Shown: positions 11,086-21,581, counted from the stretch's first letter. The stretch: 64,000 bases of DNA from Heligmosomoides polygyrus polygyrus (GCA_947396885.1 OX377204.1:44131139-44195138), one strand, 5' to 3'. The notes: generated by a model not told the origin, from the letters alone. A program made the numbers and translations.

Positions 11086-11292
11086 ATGGGCCTGTTCATA
11101 CTTCGCGACAAGAGCGACTTGTCGCCCGTGCAAATTATGCATATCGAATAAAACCGAGCGCGGGCCGCCGAAAAGTGTTCATACTCGAGCGCCGGCGCTG
11201 TCGCTTCAGTCGCTCTTGTCACTCTTGTCGCTGTGCACGCCACGCGCGCTGCACTCTTGTCGCTGCTGTCGCGAAGTTTGAACAGGCCCAAT
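11086..11292. mobile_element. Short TIR element (MITE)
   Basis: Terminal inverted repeats TGGGCCTGTTCATACTTCGC and (from the right end, reverse complement) TGGGCCTGTTCAAACTTCGC flank a core of about 165 bp rich in gtcgctcttgtc/gcgacaagag motifs, so the whole element can fold back. There is no coding capacity. Flanking cta and ata could be a degenerate 3-bp TWA target duplication, suggesting PIF/Harbinger-type mobilisation, but this is weak. Confidence 0.6.
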
Positions 11293-11608
11293 ATGTGTGC
11301 CCTGACCCGTCTCCCGTAAGTGTGTGCGGGAGTGGTGAGGAAGAAATGCACAGCAAGGCGACCAATCACACGAGCTGTACTCGGTAACAGCCTCCAACGG
11401 AGCATTCCTCAGCGAGATTTGCAAAAATGACAACAGTCCCGCTAACGACGCAGAAACGTCATGAGTAGGTCGGCGGTTCACCTGCTCAGTGATGACATAT
11501 GTACTTGATAAGGCTACACAGTATTTGATGGATTTGTTGAAGTGAATATGAGGAAGTATAGAATTGTTGGATAGCAAAGCGTGAAGCGCGATAGGCGCTG
11601 TAAGGCTA

Positions 11609-12797
11609 ACAAGGGAACTGTCTGAACGGTACGCCGGAACGGCAAGAACGAGTATTATAGAGAGAATCCCCGTCCTCCAAATAGTAACAGAACATGTGTT
11701 GTTTTTGCCGAATCCTTGGGGCAAACGAGTATGAGGGTGTAATGGTTAAGGGTCCGCAGAGCGAGCTCTTCATGGCAGCGCAAGATCCCGGCGTCGTGTA
11801 CTGGGTGGCGCAGTGGTAGAGGGCACGCCTCATGTTCGTGAGGTCTATGGTTCGGCTCCCATGCTACGTCGCATTTTTGCTACTTTTACCATAGTATCGG
11901 ATTCCGGCAAAATCCTCTTCTGGTTGAAACTCTTGGTCCTCTTCTTCCACTACCTCCAGCTTCTCCACTTCGTCGATTTCCAGCTGTCGCAGTTCGAAAT
12001 CCTGTAGACTACTTGCTATCCTTTCCGCCAGCTTCATTTCGTCTTTCGAAGGGACAGCATCCAGTGGAGATCCGCACTTCAGTGTCAGTAGGTGAATGAC
12101 CGCTCGAGGGTTAGCAGACATTGTAGAGTCAGTGTTGGCGGCAGCAGCTTGTTATAACCGCGCGACTTTGTAAGCATAACAGAGGCGAGAATATTGATCG
12201 AGGTGGTAAGTGTGGTCCCTCCTACTCTGTGAGTACACTGGTGGCACTCACCTCACCAACACTAATAAATTGCATTTGAACCATTTTTCTGGCATTCTGC
12301 CGCTGTTTCATGTTGTTCCTGCGTCAAAATTTTTTACATTGACAATGAGAAGAATTTGTTGGAGTAAAAGTTTCACATAAAATCGCATTTGGCATATTTC
12401 GGACATTGCTGGTGAATTACGAGATGTCGACAAATAATAAGTAATAAAACATCTTAACGTAGCAAACTCCACAAACAAGTTCAGATATGGAAATCTCTGT
12501 GGAAATCCGATACTATGGTAAAAGTGCAAAAACGCGAAGCAGCATGGGACCCGAACCCTAGACCTCACGAACACGAGGCGTGCCCTCTACCACTGCGCCA
12601 CCCAGTCCACGACATCGGTAGCTTGCGCTGCCTTGAAGAGCTCGCTCTGCGGACCCTTAACCATTACATCCTCGTACTCGTTTGCCCCAAGGATTCGGCA
12701 AAAACAAAACATGTTCTGTTACTCTTTGGAGGACGGGGATTCTCCCTATAGTACTCGGTCTTGCCGTTCCGGCGTACCGTTCAGACAGTTCCCTTGT
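11609..12797. mobile_element. Long terminal-inverted-repeat element with tRNA-like arms (1)
   Basis: Arms of about 300 bp (11609-11910 and 12500-12797) are inverted copies starting ACAAGGGAACTGTCTGAACGG. They flank a unique loop of about 600 bp. Each arm contains a tRNA-like module: A-box-like TGGCGCAGTGG at 11806-11816 and B-box-like GGTTCGGCTCC at 11849-11859, with the right arm keeping the better B box GGTTCGGGTCC (minus, 12547-12557). The loop encodes on the minus strand the start of an acidic protein. Long TIRs around a unique core suggest a Mutator-like or foldback transposon. I could not read a clean target-site duplication. The element appears to lie at the edge of an open minus-strand exon. 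Confidence 0.65.
11864..12121 (-). CDS. Small acidic ORF inside inverted-repeat element
   Basis: The 85-codon frame begins MSANPRAVIHLLTLKCGSPL and continues through a charged helical segment (DEMKLAERIASSLQDFELRQ) and an acidic run (VEKLEVVEEEDQEFQPEEDF). It then enters the terminal inverted repeat, where it stops. Composition changes at the arm boundary, so the natural C-terminus was probably different or lost. I do not recognise the family. The position suggests either the N-terminal remnant of the element's own protein or captured host sequence. Confidence 0.35.
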   Translation of the reverse strand: MSANPRAVIHLLTLKCGSPLDAVPSKDEMKLAERIASSLQDFELRQLEIDEVEKLEVVEEEDQEFQPEEDFAGIRYYGKSSKNAT

Positions 12798-13278
12798 AAG
12801 CAGCACTAGACAGAGATGACTCGGCAGGTGCGTTGATGAACGCATAGAGCCGAGGTGACTGTTCTCCGAATCCATGGTCGCTCGTGTCGCGCCTAGCCAA
12901 CCAGGTCTCATCCCTTCTATCTGTCGGCAGATTTACACGATTTGCAAAGAAAGTGTAAAGCACTTTTCCATCCGCTACAAGTAAATCCAGAGACACGCAT
13001 TTAAATTGCCTTCGCAACCTTATTAGTAGATGCTCTAACGCGCTCTTTATTCTACAGATAAGATAGATTTCCCAATATCTTGACTTAAAATCCTTTTTAT
13101 TCAGGTAGTTCGAGTTCAGATCTATTCGCAGGTCCCAGGAATACCTTGCTGAACGGCCCGACCCTTGAGGAGCAGCCGAATGAAAGCTGTTGTGTTTGTA
13201 GTGACTTTCTTCAGGTGAATTCCAGACGAAGCTTCTCTGCCGCTCTTGATTTTGATGTCTACCGAAAAGAGCTTCCAA
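12798..13278 (-). CDS. Hypothetical minus-strand exon(s) abutting inverted-repeat element
   Basis: The minus strand is open for about 165 codons. The part nearest the transposon (GKVLYTFFANRVNLPTDRRD, then RLYAFINAPAES) has the composition of real protein and is preceded by a good splice acceptor (ttacttgtag, about 12983 on the minus strand). A possible donor (cagcaag|gtattc, near 13145) would end an upstream exon containing SFVWNSPEESHYKHN. I do not recognise a domain. The open frame runs straight into the terminal inverted repeat at 12797, so an exon may have been interrupted by that insertion. It may equally be a chance open frame. Confidence 0.3.
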
Positions 13279-13535
13279 CTGAGAATTTGCAAGTAATTCA
13301 ATTGCTTCGGTGAAAAATCTTAATAGCTTTCAGCTATGCTCTGTACCATTCGTCGAGGAAGACTCTCAGTGGAGTAAAGGCATCTGTTACAACGGACTGG
13401 CTGGATAATTCAACTCACGCAGTTGGTGAAACCTTATCATATTTGTAGTTTAATTAGTGTTGTTACAATGATGGGTGAAGTGAAGAATTTCTATAGATGA
13501 GATTGTTCAGCTGTTGACCAAAATTGTCATCAACT

Positions 13536-13585
13536 TTATTACGGCTGACGTTTCGGCGTCGTCGCCTTCCTCAGAGCCTGGAAAA
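13536..13585 (-). ncRNA. Hammerhead-ribozyme-like motif in Penelope tail (left copy)
   Basis: On the minus strand the sequence reads CTGAGGA, then A plus GGC, a GACGAC loop, GCC, then GAAAC followed by GTC. This fits the hammerhead core CUGANGA / helix II / GAAA, with a one-base bulge and a 3-bp helix II. Penelope elements are known to carry minimal type I hammerheads in their terminal repeats. Folding of stems I and III was not verified. Confidence 0.45.
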
Positions 13586-13808
13586 GTCGGAGACACTTGT
13601 GGAACTGTTCCCCCAAACACCATTTCTTACTACAGAGTACTCTTCCTAAGGGAAATAGAGGCAAGATCCGACATCCGAGATACAACTAACCTTTGAGGTG
13701 GATGACGTTGGACCACCAGACACCCGTAGCTGGAAGGAATCGTGGGTGAATGAGCTGTGGTCCTAGGGACCACCCGACTTAAGTATCCCGGGGGTCAGAT
13801 CGAGCAGA

Positions 13809-15078
13809 TCAAAACCCGCAGAGCTCCACAAAGGGTGCCAGTTCTTGAGTGATTGCTATGCACTCTTCCTTGCGATTGACCTGCGGATTCTTCGCCGCAA
13901 TCCAAAGTGCCTCTAGTGTCCTGCGTGCCGAAATGTCACTTTCGCGCGCCAGGATCGAGACAGACATCTGAATCATCGTGCCCCCATGGCGCAGGACCCT
14001 GTGTTCTCCCCAAGGAGTGCGGACATTGGCTTTCCTAAGGCCGTCCAGATGCTCCCTGATCCTGACACAAAGGGGTCTGCCCGTTTCCCCTATATAGTGC
14101 TCCCCACACTCATTGCACGACACGAAATAAACTACCCCAGATGTCATGCAGTCCCCCTGTTTCCCATTGGAGCAAACTACGCAGGACGAGGTTGGGCACG
14201 TGCGATCGTAGATAAGGTTCCGGACCAACTGTGTCTTCAAGGTTGTCGGATGGACATCTACAACCCTTACAACGTCTTGGAGATCCGCTCTGCGTATGCA
14301 TCTGCGTACCTCTGCACCCACTTCGTCTGAGATGAAGGGCACGCAGAAGGGTATCTTGCATCTTTCTTCTCGACGGACTAGCGCTGTAGCACGCGTCCTA
14401 CCTCCCTTCTGCCAACTTTGGGCTGGATACCCGTTACTTTCTGCAATGTTGTGTGCCATCTTTAATGAAAGCAATTTTTGCTCACTGTCAGACGATACCG
14501 TGGCAGCAGTCCGGAACATGTTTGTAATAATGCCCCTCTTGGTACTGGAAGGGTGAGCAGTGCAATAGTGAACAAGGATGTTCATGCTACTGGGTTTCCT
14601 GTACCATCTAGTTTTAATTTCACTATGAGAAAGGTGTACCAGGAAGGCCAGTGAATTTTCCGTAGGTCTTTCTCTCGTAAGCTTTATATGTTCCGACTGC
14701 TTATTTAGCAGTTCGAAACATGTGTCCACCACATTTTGAGTGGAACATATAATCATACATATACACAACATATAAGTGGAGTCGTCGATATACCTACAAT
14801 AAAGTGTTGGCAGGTGTTCCTGCACAGGCGACTGCCAGTACAGGAGCTAGTCTTTGTCCCATTGCCAGCCCTCTCATCTGCATATAGTACTCTCCCGACC
14901 ATTTGAATACGTTACACATTAGGCACTCGTTTGTCAGAATCATAACCTGAGCCACCCTGAGTCCATATAGGTTCACATTTCCCTCATGTTCGGTGAGGAT
15001 CTCAGCAACAGCCTGTAATGTCCGGTCTTTTGACACGTTGGTATACAATGAACTGAGTGCAGAGGTACGCAGATGCAT
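13809..15078 (-). pseudogene. Penelope-like RT plus GIY-YIG endonuclease (left copy, frameshifted)
   Basis: Two overlapping minus-strand frames, 14794-15078 and 13809-14825, encode the C-terminal half of a Penelope reverse transcriptase. The first has the MQMRGLAMGQRLAPVLA segment (finger/palm motif before the catalytic pair). The second continues with YCRYIDDSTY, carrying the catalytic DD. A single-base frameshift between them splits the protein close to the active site. After a linker come a Cys pair (CPTSSCVVC) and the GIY-YIG domain: GVVYFVSCNECGEHYIGETG, then the catalytic Arg in CVRIREHL. The intact protein makes and inserts cDNA. The N-terminal RT motifs are missing at the head-to-head junction. 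The stop after VELCGF is probably native, since the right copy ends at the same place. Confidence 0.75.
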
Positions 15079-15565
15079 ACGCAGAGCGGATCTCCAAGAC
15101 GTTGTAAGGGTTGTAGATGTCCATCCGACAACGTTGAAGACACAGTTGGTCCGGAACCATATCTACGATCGCACGTGCCCAACCTCGTCCTGCGTAGTTT
15201 GCTCCAATGGGAAACAGGGGGATTGCATGACATCTGGGGTAGTTTATTTCGTGTCGTGCAATGAGTGTGGGGAGCACTATATAGGGCAAACGGACAGACC
15301 CCTTTGTGTCAGGATCAGGGAGCATCTGGACGGCTTTAGGAAAGCCAATGTCCGCACTCCTTGGGGAGAACACAGGGTCCTGCGCCATGGGGGCACGATG
15401 ATTCAGGTGTCTGTCTCGATCCTGGCGCGCGAAAGTGACATTTCGGCACGCAGGACACTAGAGGCACTTTGGATTGCGGCGAAGAATCCGCAGGTCAATC
15501 GCAAGGAAGAGTGCATTGCAATCACTCAAGAACTGGCACCCTTTGTGGAGCTCTGTGGGCTTTGA
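14993..15565 (+). pseudogene. Penelope-like GIY-YIG endonuclease fragment (right copy)
   Basis: The frame is open through a GIY-YIG endonuclease nearly identical to the left copy. The VVYFVSC and HYIGQTDRP segments supply the GIY and YIG equivalents, the CVRIREHL arginine follows, and LAPFVELCGL is the C-terminus. The first 20-25 codons derive from RT sequence of the opposite copy read in reverse across the junction, so the annotated start is not a native start. Without an RT domain this copy could not mobilise by itself. Confidence 0.7.
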
Positions 15566-15793
15566 TCTGCTCGATCTGACCCCCGGGGTACTTAAGTCGG
15601 GTGGTCCCTAGGACCACAGCTCATTCACCCACGATTCCTTCCAGCTACGGGTGTCTGGTGGTCCAACGTCATCCACCTCAAAGGTTAGTTGTATCTCGGA
15701 TATCGGATCCTGCCTCTATTTCCCTTAGGAACAGTACTCTGTAGTAAGAATCGGTGTTTGGGGGAACAGTTCCACAAGTGTCTCCGACTTTTC

Positions 15794-15840
15794 CAGGCTC
15801 TGAGGAAGGCGACGACGCCGAAACGTCAGCCATAATAAAG
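15794..15840 (+). ncRNA. Hammerhead-ribozyme-like motif in Penelope tail (right copy)
   Basis: CTGAGGA lies at 15800-15806, a GGC/GCC stem at 15808-15810 and 15817-15819, and GAAAC at 15820-15824 followed by GTC. It is identical in core to the left copy. Variants occur at 5680-5713 (CTGATGA...GAAG) and at 16335-16370 (CTGACGA, GCC/GGC stem, GAAG), both on the minus strand. Confidence 0.45.
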
Positions 15841-16324
15841 TTGATGACAATCTTGGTCAACAGCTGAACAATCTCATCTATAGATTGACAACGTTATGCC
15901 AAGATTTTATTGAAAGCCGAACTTGGACAGTGAAGAATTTCGTTAAGTGTGCGCGAAACTTTGATATCTTTCGTATTCAGTAATGCTTCCTGTGAAGGCC
16001 GCTTCACGATTTCACGCCATTTTCTGCGTCTCAAATTTCACTTCGAGTGTTGCCATCTCGATCACTCAAGGTTCTAGTCTCATTGTCTAACTGAAGGGTG
16101 GGAGTATATTCGTTCCACAGTCCTCGTGCTTTAATCAAGGTTCGTCCTGCTTGCAGAGGATGTAGGGCTAGGACCTATGTCGAAGGTGGCAGACCAGTGC
16201 GGTCGAGAGGATGGACATGTCGTCCTTTGTCTTCTTCTTGTCTCACTTTACATAAACATTTGTTGACACTAACGTTCAGAAGGTTATTTATTGCGCATTG
16301 CAAACCAAGTAAGAATTCGATTCA

Positions 16325-16480
16325 TATTCTATAGGCTTATGCTTCGCCGTCATCGGCTTCGTCAGAGCCTTTATGCTGGAATCGATTTGAGTCACCAGTC
16401 AGTTGGAGTTGTCCTCCTCTCAACTTCAAGACATTAATGTTTTCAAAGTTCTTGTTCATGAGGAAAGTTCTTAAGACACT
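16325..16480 (-). mobile_element. Diverged Penelope-like tail fragment
   Basis: On the minus strand this short segment repeats the organisation of the 13.5 kb tail: agaattc... upstream, the CTCTGACGA-GCC-GATGAC-GGC-GAAGC motif, and a counterpart of the aagcctg/aaggctc block. Sequence outside the motif is largely different, so it represents another Penelope subfamily. It lies about 450 bp after the head-to-head pair. Confidence 0.4.
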
Positions 16481-17036
16481 CGTCTCCTCCTGCGCAGCTC
16501 AAGCGCGAGATCACTGGCTGTGTTGATTTTGTAGCTTGGATACACGTAGCTGAAGAACTTGAAGATGTTCATTCAGAGCGAGAAAGGGCATTAGAGACTC
16601 GTCTGTTCCTCATGAACATCGTCTTCATAGCGTTTAGCTGCAGCCCGAGTTTCCACACCCACGATCGAAGCCGATCAGCATTCGCTTTGCTACGATATGC
16701 TCACTGTTGTGCGCGCGATGTCGTGAAGCGAAGATGGTGCTGTTGCCAGCTGTCGGTCATCGTTCCCAGGTCCTTCCCTTTTTGGTCGCGCATGACGTTT
16801 TCGATGGTGGCGGTGGTAGCTTCAGAGAACGACTTCCCCTTACTGATTCTCTTCTTTATGTCGATGGTTGTTAAATGTCGGTATCTTGCTCATGAATGCG
16901 TAATACACCTATCAAAGGGTTCTGATCCGGAAATCAGTAACATCCTGTACAACAGCGATTTGGTTACAGCTTTAACTGATCAGACCTTAAAGGCCATGTT
17001 TTGGTGGGTACATGCTGGCGTTGTGCCTTTATTGGC

Positions 17037-18358
17037 CTGAAATCTCGTGTCACCAGTTCGATGAGATTTGACGTCACATCCGGCAAAAAATATGAAAATT
17101 CGTGGAATACACTACCAGTGAGCGATGCGATGGAGATTTTCTTTTTTAAGCCGTTCTTCATCGATGGCGTTGAGGCGAGGACCTTCCTGGGCACACTCGA
17201 TGCTGTATTTATGATCTCCTACGCGGCCGTAAGTTTGCGCTGCTGAAATTCACTTGTTTTCTCAAAAGTTCGAGAAACTGGGTTTTGATTGCAATAAAAT
17301 ATCGTTATAACAGGTTACAACATCGGTGACAGCCACCTAAAGCTTGAAGAAAGTGACTTGAATCTTAAGTTTTGGTAGTTTCTAGGGGCTATTCTTCTGG
17401 GGATGGCTCGGCGAACGGCTAAATCCGAAGCATGTCATTGCTGCTGGCATGGTGGGATCTGGATTTACGGTTAGTGTTCATTTTAACACCACACTCTGAT
17501 TTTGCATTTTATCCACCTTTAGCTCATTCTGTTCGGTGCCGTTCCCAAATGGTGTAATTTCTATCACGCTGCCTACTATTTGTTCACCTATGTACTGTTC
17601 GGATTGCTGCAAGCTTGTGGTTGGCCCAGTGAAATAGCAATAATGGTGAGTGTTTTGCAGCCACCATTTCGAAGTCCGCCGTTTATCCAACATTCCAAAA
17701 GCGGAGGCGCTAGAAAAACCCTTGATTAAAGCACTCAGTTGTTGGATGCTGTGGCGCAGGTGAAGTACAGATCGTCGTTGATCAACCTTCTTCTAAGTGC
17801 GCTAGTTATTCTGACTCTAAATGATTGGAACCTTTGGTTATCATGGGCGCAAAACCAGCGCACTGTTGAGGATGAAGAGCTTGCTGGCTGCGCCACGCAT
17901 TTATCTAACTAGCAGTAGGTCCGTAATCACTTGTCACCTATCTTCCCGCAAGTCATTGCCAGGCCAACCGCGTGCCGATGCATTCCTTTCATGCGCCAGA
18001 GTATTCCAGTCGGTTTTTCTCGCTTTGGCAGTTCGGAGAACATCTTATCACACGTGTCTATCAGCTAATGAAAGTGAGTTGTTAAGGTGCCATAGGAAGA
18101 ATTACGTTATAGAATTAAGGAGGTGGTTAGAAGCTTGGCCTTACTGTTATGTTAAGATCCTGAAGGCATGTGTTTCCACTGTCAAATGCAGCGGAGAAAA
18201 GTGCAGTGGAAGAGTTCTAGCTGCTATTTCTCATTCAGGCAAACTGGTTCGGAAAGGCAAATCGCGGCTTTATCATGGGGTTGTGGGCGTCGTGCCAGCC
18301 GATTGGCAACGTCTTTGGATCATTCTTCACCGCATGGGTATTGCCGTTAGGATACCAG
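17037..18358 (+). CDS. SLC37A3-like: SLC37-type sugar-phosphate transporter, 5' exon block
   Basis: Four exons are readable: one ending at 17228 (its 5' boundary, between about 17037 and 17060, is unresolved), 17386-17469, 17523-17645 and 18239-18358. All are joined in phase 0 with GTAAGT, GTTAGT, GTGAGT and GTAATC donors. They encode FLGTLDAVFMISYAAGLFFW, GERLNPKHVIAAGMVGSG, a helix with FGLLQACGWPSE, and ANWFGKANRGFIMGLWASC, in the order and spacing of transmembrane helices 2-5 of SLC37 proteins (major facilitator superfamily). The NWFGK-RG-GLW loop is a family hallmark. SLC37 members are ER or endosomal membrane transporters of sugar phosphates or related substrates; SLC37A3 acts in bisphosphonate release. 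The first exon or exons, with the start codon and helix 1, were not found. The gene continues at 35591 after a 17.2-kb intron. Confidence 0.85.
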
Positions 18359-19143
18359 GTAATCTTTTTGTATCTTAAAGGGTGGAGGTTCTTTAACCCT
18401 TTCTTCTTGAAACCTCGGTGTGGTGGGTTATCACTGTCAGTATATTAGCCCATACGAGGTTTTTAAGTGGATGTCTATTAGCGGTCTCAAGTTTGAACTT
18501 TCCATCGTCTTCAGAGGCGTAAAAGTGGAGTATAAGTTTGTGCCTGCGCTCTAATCAATGAGGCACCTTATCTACCATAATATTTTTGAAGCACTCCCAA
18601 AACAACTACAGCTAGCCCAAATGAAGTAGGTGAACCTACTTGTAGGATCCACCGTTGGAGTCAACTATTTCTCACACAAATTGACCAGTAATGGCGAGCG
18701 CGATTTACTGAATGGACGATGTCGGCGATCCCACCGGGCTGCAACTGATCCACAGTTCATAATGAGACACAAACAACAAAAAGTCACTTTGACAGAGGGG
18801 CACTTATTTCGATGATTCATTACTGGATTTCTTGTGAAAATCCAGAACACCTCGAAAACGTTTTCACTGCCGACATATTCCCTTCATTTCGTTTCTTTCA
18901 TGCCACTCAATCATTGAACAACATTGACTAAAAAAAAAAGAACGGTGATTGGCTTTACTGGAGGAAACGAGAAACACTGAAGTAGCAGAAAAAAAATCAC
19001 GAACAAATAAGAGGGAAGGGAGAAAAGAGAAAAAGGGTAGAACATTTTTATGGCTTACACCTACCGAATCAGTCCTGAAAAGCGTACAATTTCTCCTCTT
19101 GAACAGACAGCTATGATACTACGCGTTAGTCAGGCTTTCCTTG

Positions 19144-21562
19144 AGTTTTGGACCCTGCTTGATGAAAAGACAGCAGAGGTACCGTCAGAAGACGCTATCG
19201 TTATCGCAGGTGACCTCAACGGTCATGTGGGGACTGCAAAAGATGGTCGCAGCTGTCACGGCAGTTTCGGATATGGAGCACGTAACGCTGATGGTGAGCG
19301 AATCCTTATGCGGACTCGCATAACCTCATCATCGCGAACACCGTATTTCGAAAGCGTGACTCCCATCTGGTGTCGTTCTATAGCGGGAGCACCAAGACAC
19401 AGATCGACTTCATCCTTGTGAAGCATCGCGATCGAAAGCTGGTTACAGATACGAAGGTGGTGCCGTACGAGACTGTCGCCACACAGCACCGTCCGCTGAT
19501 ATGCACTCTTAAGTTCGCCCCTCCGAGGCTGAGGCATGTCGAGCGATGCGGTCCACGGAGAATCAAGTGGTGGCGATTGAAGGAAAACGCTGCAGCTATT
19601 GTTTCTCGTATTCGGTTACCGACGGTGACAACCGTCGACGAAACATGGAAAGATGCAACCGATACGATTTTACAAGTTGCATGCTCTGAATTAGGCATGA
19701 CTAAGCCTGGACGCCGCAAGATCGAGAAGCTGGCGTGGCTGTGGACTAACGACGTAAGAGAAAAAGTCCGAGAGAAGAAAAAATTATATCACGCGTTCCT
19801 GCGCGACAAGAGTGCAGACAAATGGCGTATGTACCAGGAGGCGAAGAAAGCGGCAAAGAAGGCCGTAGCCGTTGCAAAAGCCGTCCATTATGATGATCTC
19901 AGCGATAAACTCGAGACGCGCGATGGTGAACGACATCTTTATCGACTTGCCAAGGCACGCCATCGTCAGGCCGAGGATATCGAGAAATTCTTGGGCATCA
20001 ACGATGAGAATGGCCATCTACTGACGAACCGCAAGAGGGCTATGAAACGATGGCATGACTACTTCGAGAGAATTTCGACAGAAGAGTTTGCCCATCCGCC
20101 CATCCCTTGCGTCCCTCCTACGCACGGTCCTGTGCAGAAAATCACTGTGGAGGAGACGGAAGCGGCTTTGAAGAAGATGAAGCCAGGCAAAGCAACGGGC
20201 CCCGATGATATAGCGGCCGACCTATGGAAGTTGAGGTGCTGGAGTCCTGCTGAGTGGCTAACGAAGTTTTTCAACCAGGTTGTTACGGAAAAGAAGGTAC
20301 CTGGTAGTTGGCAGGAAAGCACGACGATCCCGATATGGAAGAAGAAGGGCAGTCCTGCGGACTGCACGAATTACCGTCCAATTCGCTTGCTCTCGCACAG
20401 CATGAAAATCTTCGAGCGAATTGTAGATGGGCGTATTCGCGATATCGTCCAACTTTCCACCAATCAATGTGGCTTCGTAGCGGGCAGTGGCACCATCGAT
20501 GCCATACATGCTGCTCGTCTTCTGGTTGAGAGACATTGCGAAAAGCAGAAACTGCTGCACATAGCTTTTCTCGACTTAGAGAAAGCATTTGATCGCGTAC
20601 CGCGTGAGGTTATATGGTACGCCTTACGACAACACAGTGTTCCCGAAGAGCTTATTGAGTGGGTGCGCATACTTTACTCTGGTCCAAAGAGTAGTGTGCG
20701 AGCGCCAGCCGGCACATCGGCGGAGTTTCCTATCTCCGTTGGTGTTCACCAGGGCTCTGCGCTTTCCCCGCTCCTATTCATTGTCGTAATGTATGCCATT
20801 TCGAGAGACCTTCAGAAGCCTGCCCCCTGGACGCAGCTGTATGCAGATGACGTAATGCTTGCAAGCGAAGAGAAGAGCGAACTCGAGCGACAAGCGCAGG
20901 CTTGGTACGACAGCTTGGCGATGTTCGGGCTCAAGCTAAACGTCAAAAAATCTGAGTACTTGACGACAGACATAAACGAAGCCGGGTCCATTGAGATCAA
21001 TGGCACTGCGCTAGTACGAACGACAAACTTCAAGTACCTTGGATCTGCAATTGCGTCTGATGGTAGTCTGACGTTCGAGGTGAATTCGCGCGTGAGCGCA
21101 GCGTGGTCCAAATGGCGCTCGATGACAGGCGTTTTATGTGACAGGAAGATGATGTATGGAGCTGAGTGCTGGCCTGCAACCAAGGAAGTTGAGACTCGCC
21201 TCAGCGTAATGGAAACGAAAATGCTGCGATGGACGGCTGGTGTTACGCGTCTGGACCGTATTCGCAACGATGAAATACGCCAGAGGTTTGGTGTCGCTCC
21301 AATTGCTGACAAGTTACGTGAAGCTCGCCTTCGGTGGTATGGCCACGTTCTTCGAGCTAGTGGTGACACTGTTAGGAAGATTGGCCTTAACATAGATGTG
21401 CCCAGAAGACGGCCTAAAGGGCGGCCGAAGCAGCGATGGCTTGATACGTTGCATGTGGGCCTAAAGGTTGCTGGTATCCATCCCGATCAAGCATTTGATC
21501 GCGTAAAGTGGCGTCACCACACCAGAATAGCGGACCCCGCCTCGAAGCGGGACAAACGCTGA
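19144..21562 (+). pseudogene. RTE endonuclease/reverse transcriptase ORF, nearly intact RT
   Basis: The endonuclease C-terminal half has VIAGDLNGHVG (the GDLN catalytic loop) in one frame up to about 19311. A one-base shift moves the rest to the frame of 19370-21562, which starts with DSHLVSFYSGSTKTQIDFI, the terminal catalytic region. RT motifs follow in order: NYRPIRLLS, AFLDLEKAFDRVP (motif A), VHQGSALSPLLF (motif B), YADDVMLA (motif C catalytic DD), and GLKLNVKKSEYL. The C-terminal region has RLRWYGHVLR and RPKGRPKQRW. Near residue 590, CDRKM joins directly to MYGAECW, which I read as an in-frame deletion of some 20 residues relative to the family (from memory). The N-terminal endonuclease is missing. 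It is young-looking, but not competent as it stands. Confidence 0.8.
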
Positions 21563-21581
21563 AGAAGAAGAGGAAGAAGAA
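19144..21581 (+). mobile_element. 5'-truncated RTE-type LINE with 16-bp target duplication
   Basis: The insertion is bounded by direct copies of agtcaggctttccttg at 19128-19143 and 21581-21596. It begins inside the endonuclease domain (FWTLLDEKTAEVP...) and ends just after the ORF stop with a short GAA-rich tail (gaagaagaagaggaagaaga), typical of RTE elements. The 5' truncation is the usual product of incomplete target-primed reverse transcription. The flanking sequence on both sides, when joined, reads as the 3' end of the older RTE lineage seen at 8.1-8.6 kb, so this RTE landed in an earlier LINE remnant inside the transporter intron. Confidence 0.85.

Larger units (their letters stand above)
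13515..15890. mobile_element. Penelope-like element: two head-to-head copies
   Basis: Two copies of a Penelope-like retroelement diverge from about 15.05 kb. The left copy (minus) extends through reverse transcriptase and GIY-YIG endonuclease to its tail at 13515. The right copy (plus) has only the endonuclease part and tail, ending near 15873. The two are close inverted copies over about 840 bp. Each tail includes the block ggtcctagggaccacccgac and a hammerhead-like motif. Partial inverted copies are typical of Penelope insertions. The arrangement leaves one RT domain with a frameshift and two GIY-YIG modules. Confidence 0.8.

Noticed and set aside
11799..11870. Functional tRNA genes in the inverted-repeat arms
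   Set aside because: The modules are duplicated within transposon arms, differ between arms, and the acceptor stems are not evident.
20812..21393. 193-residue minus-strand open frame, and several others between 19.2 and 20.7 kb
   Set aside because: These are antisense shadows of the RTE reverse transcriptase frame.
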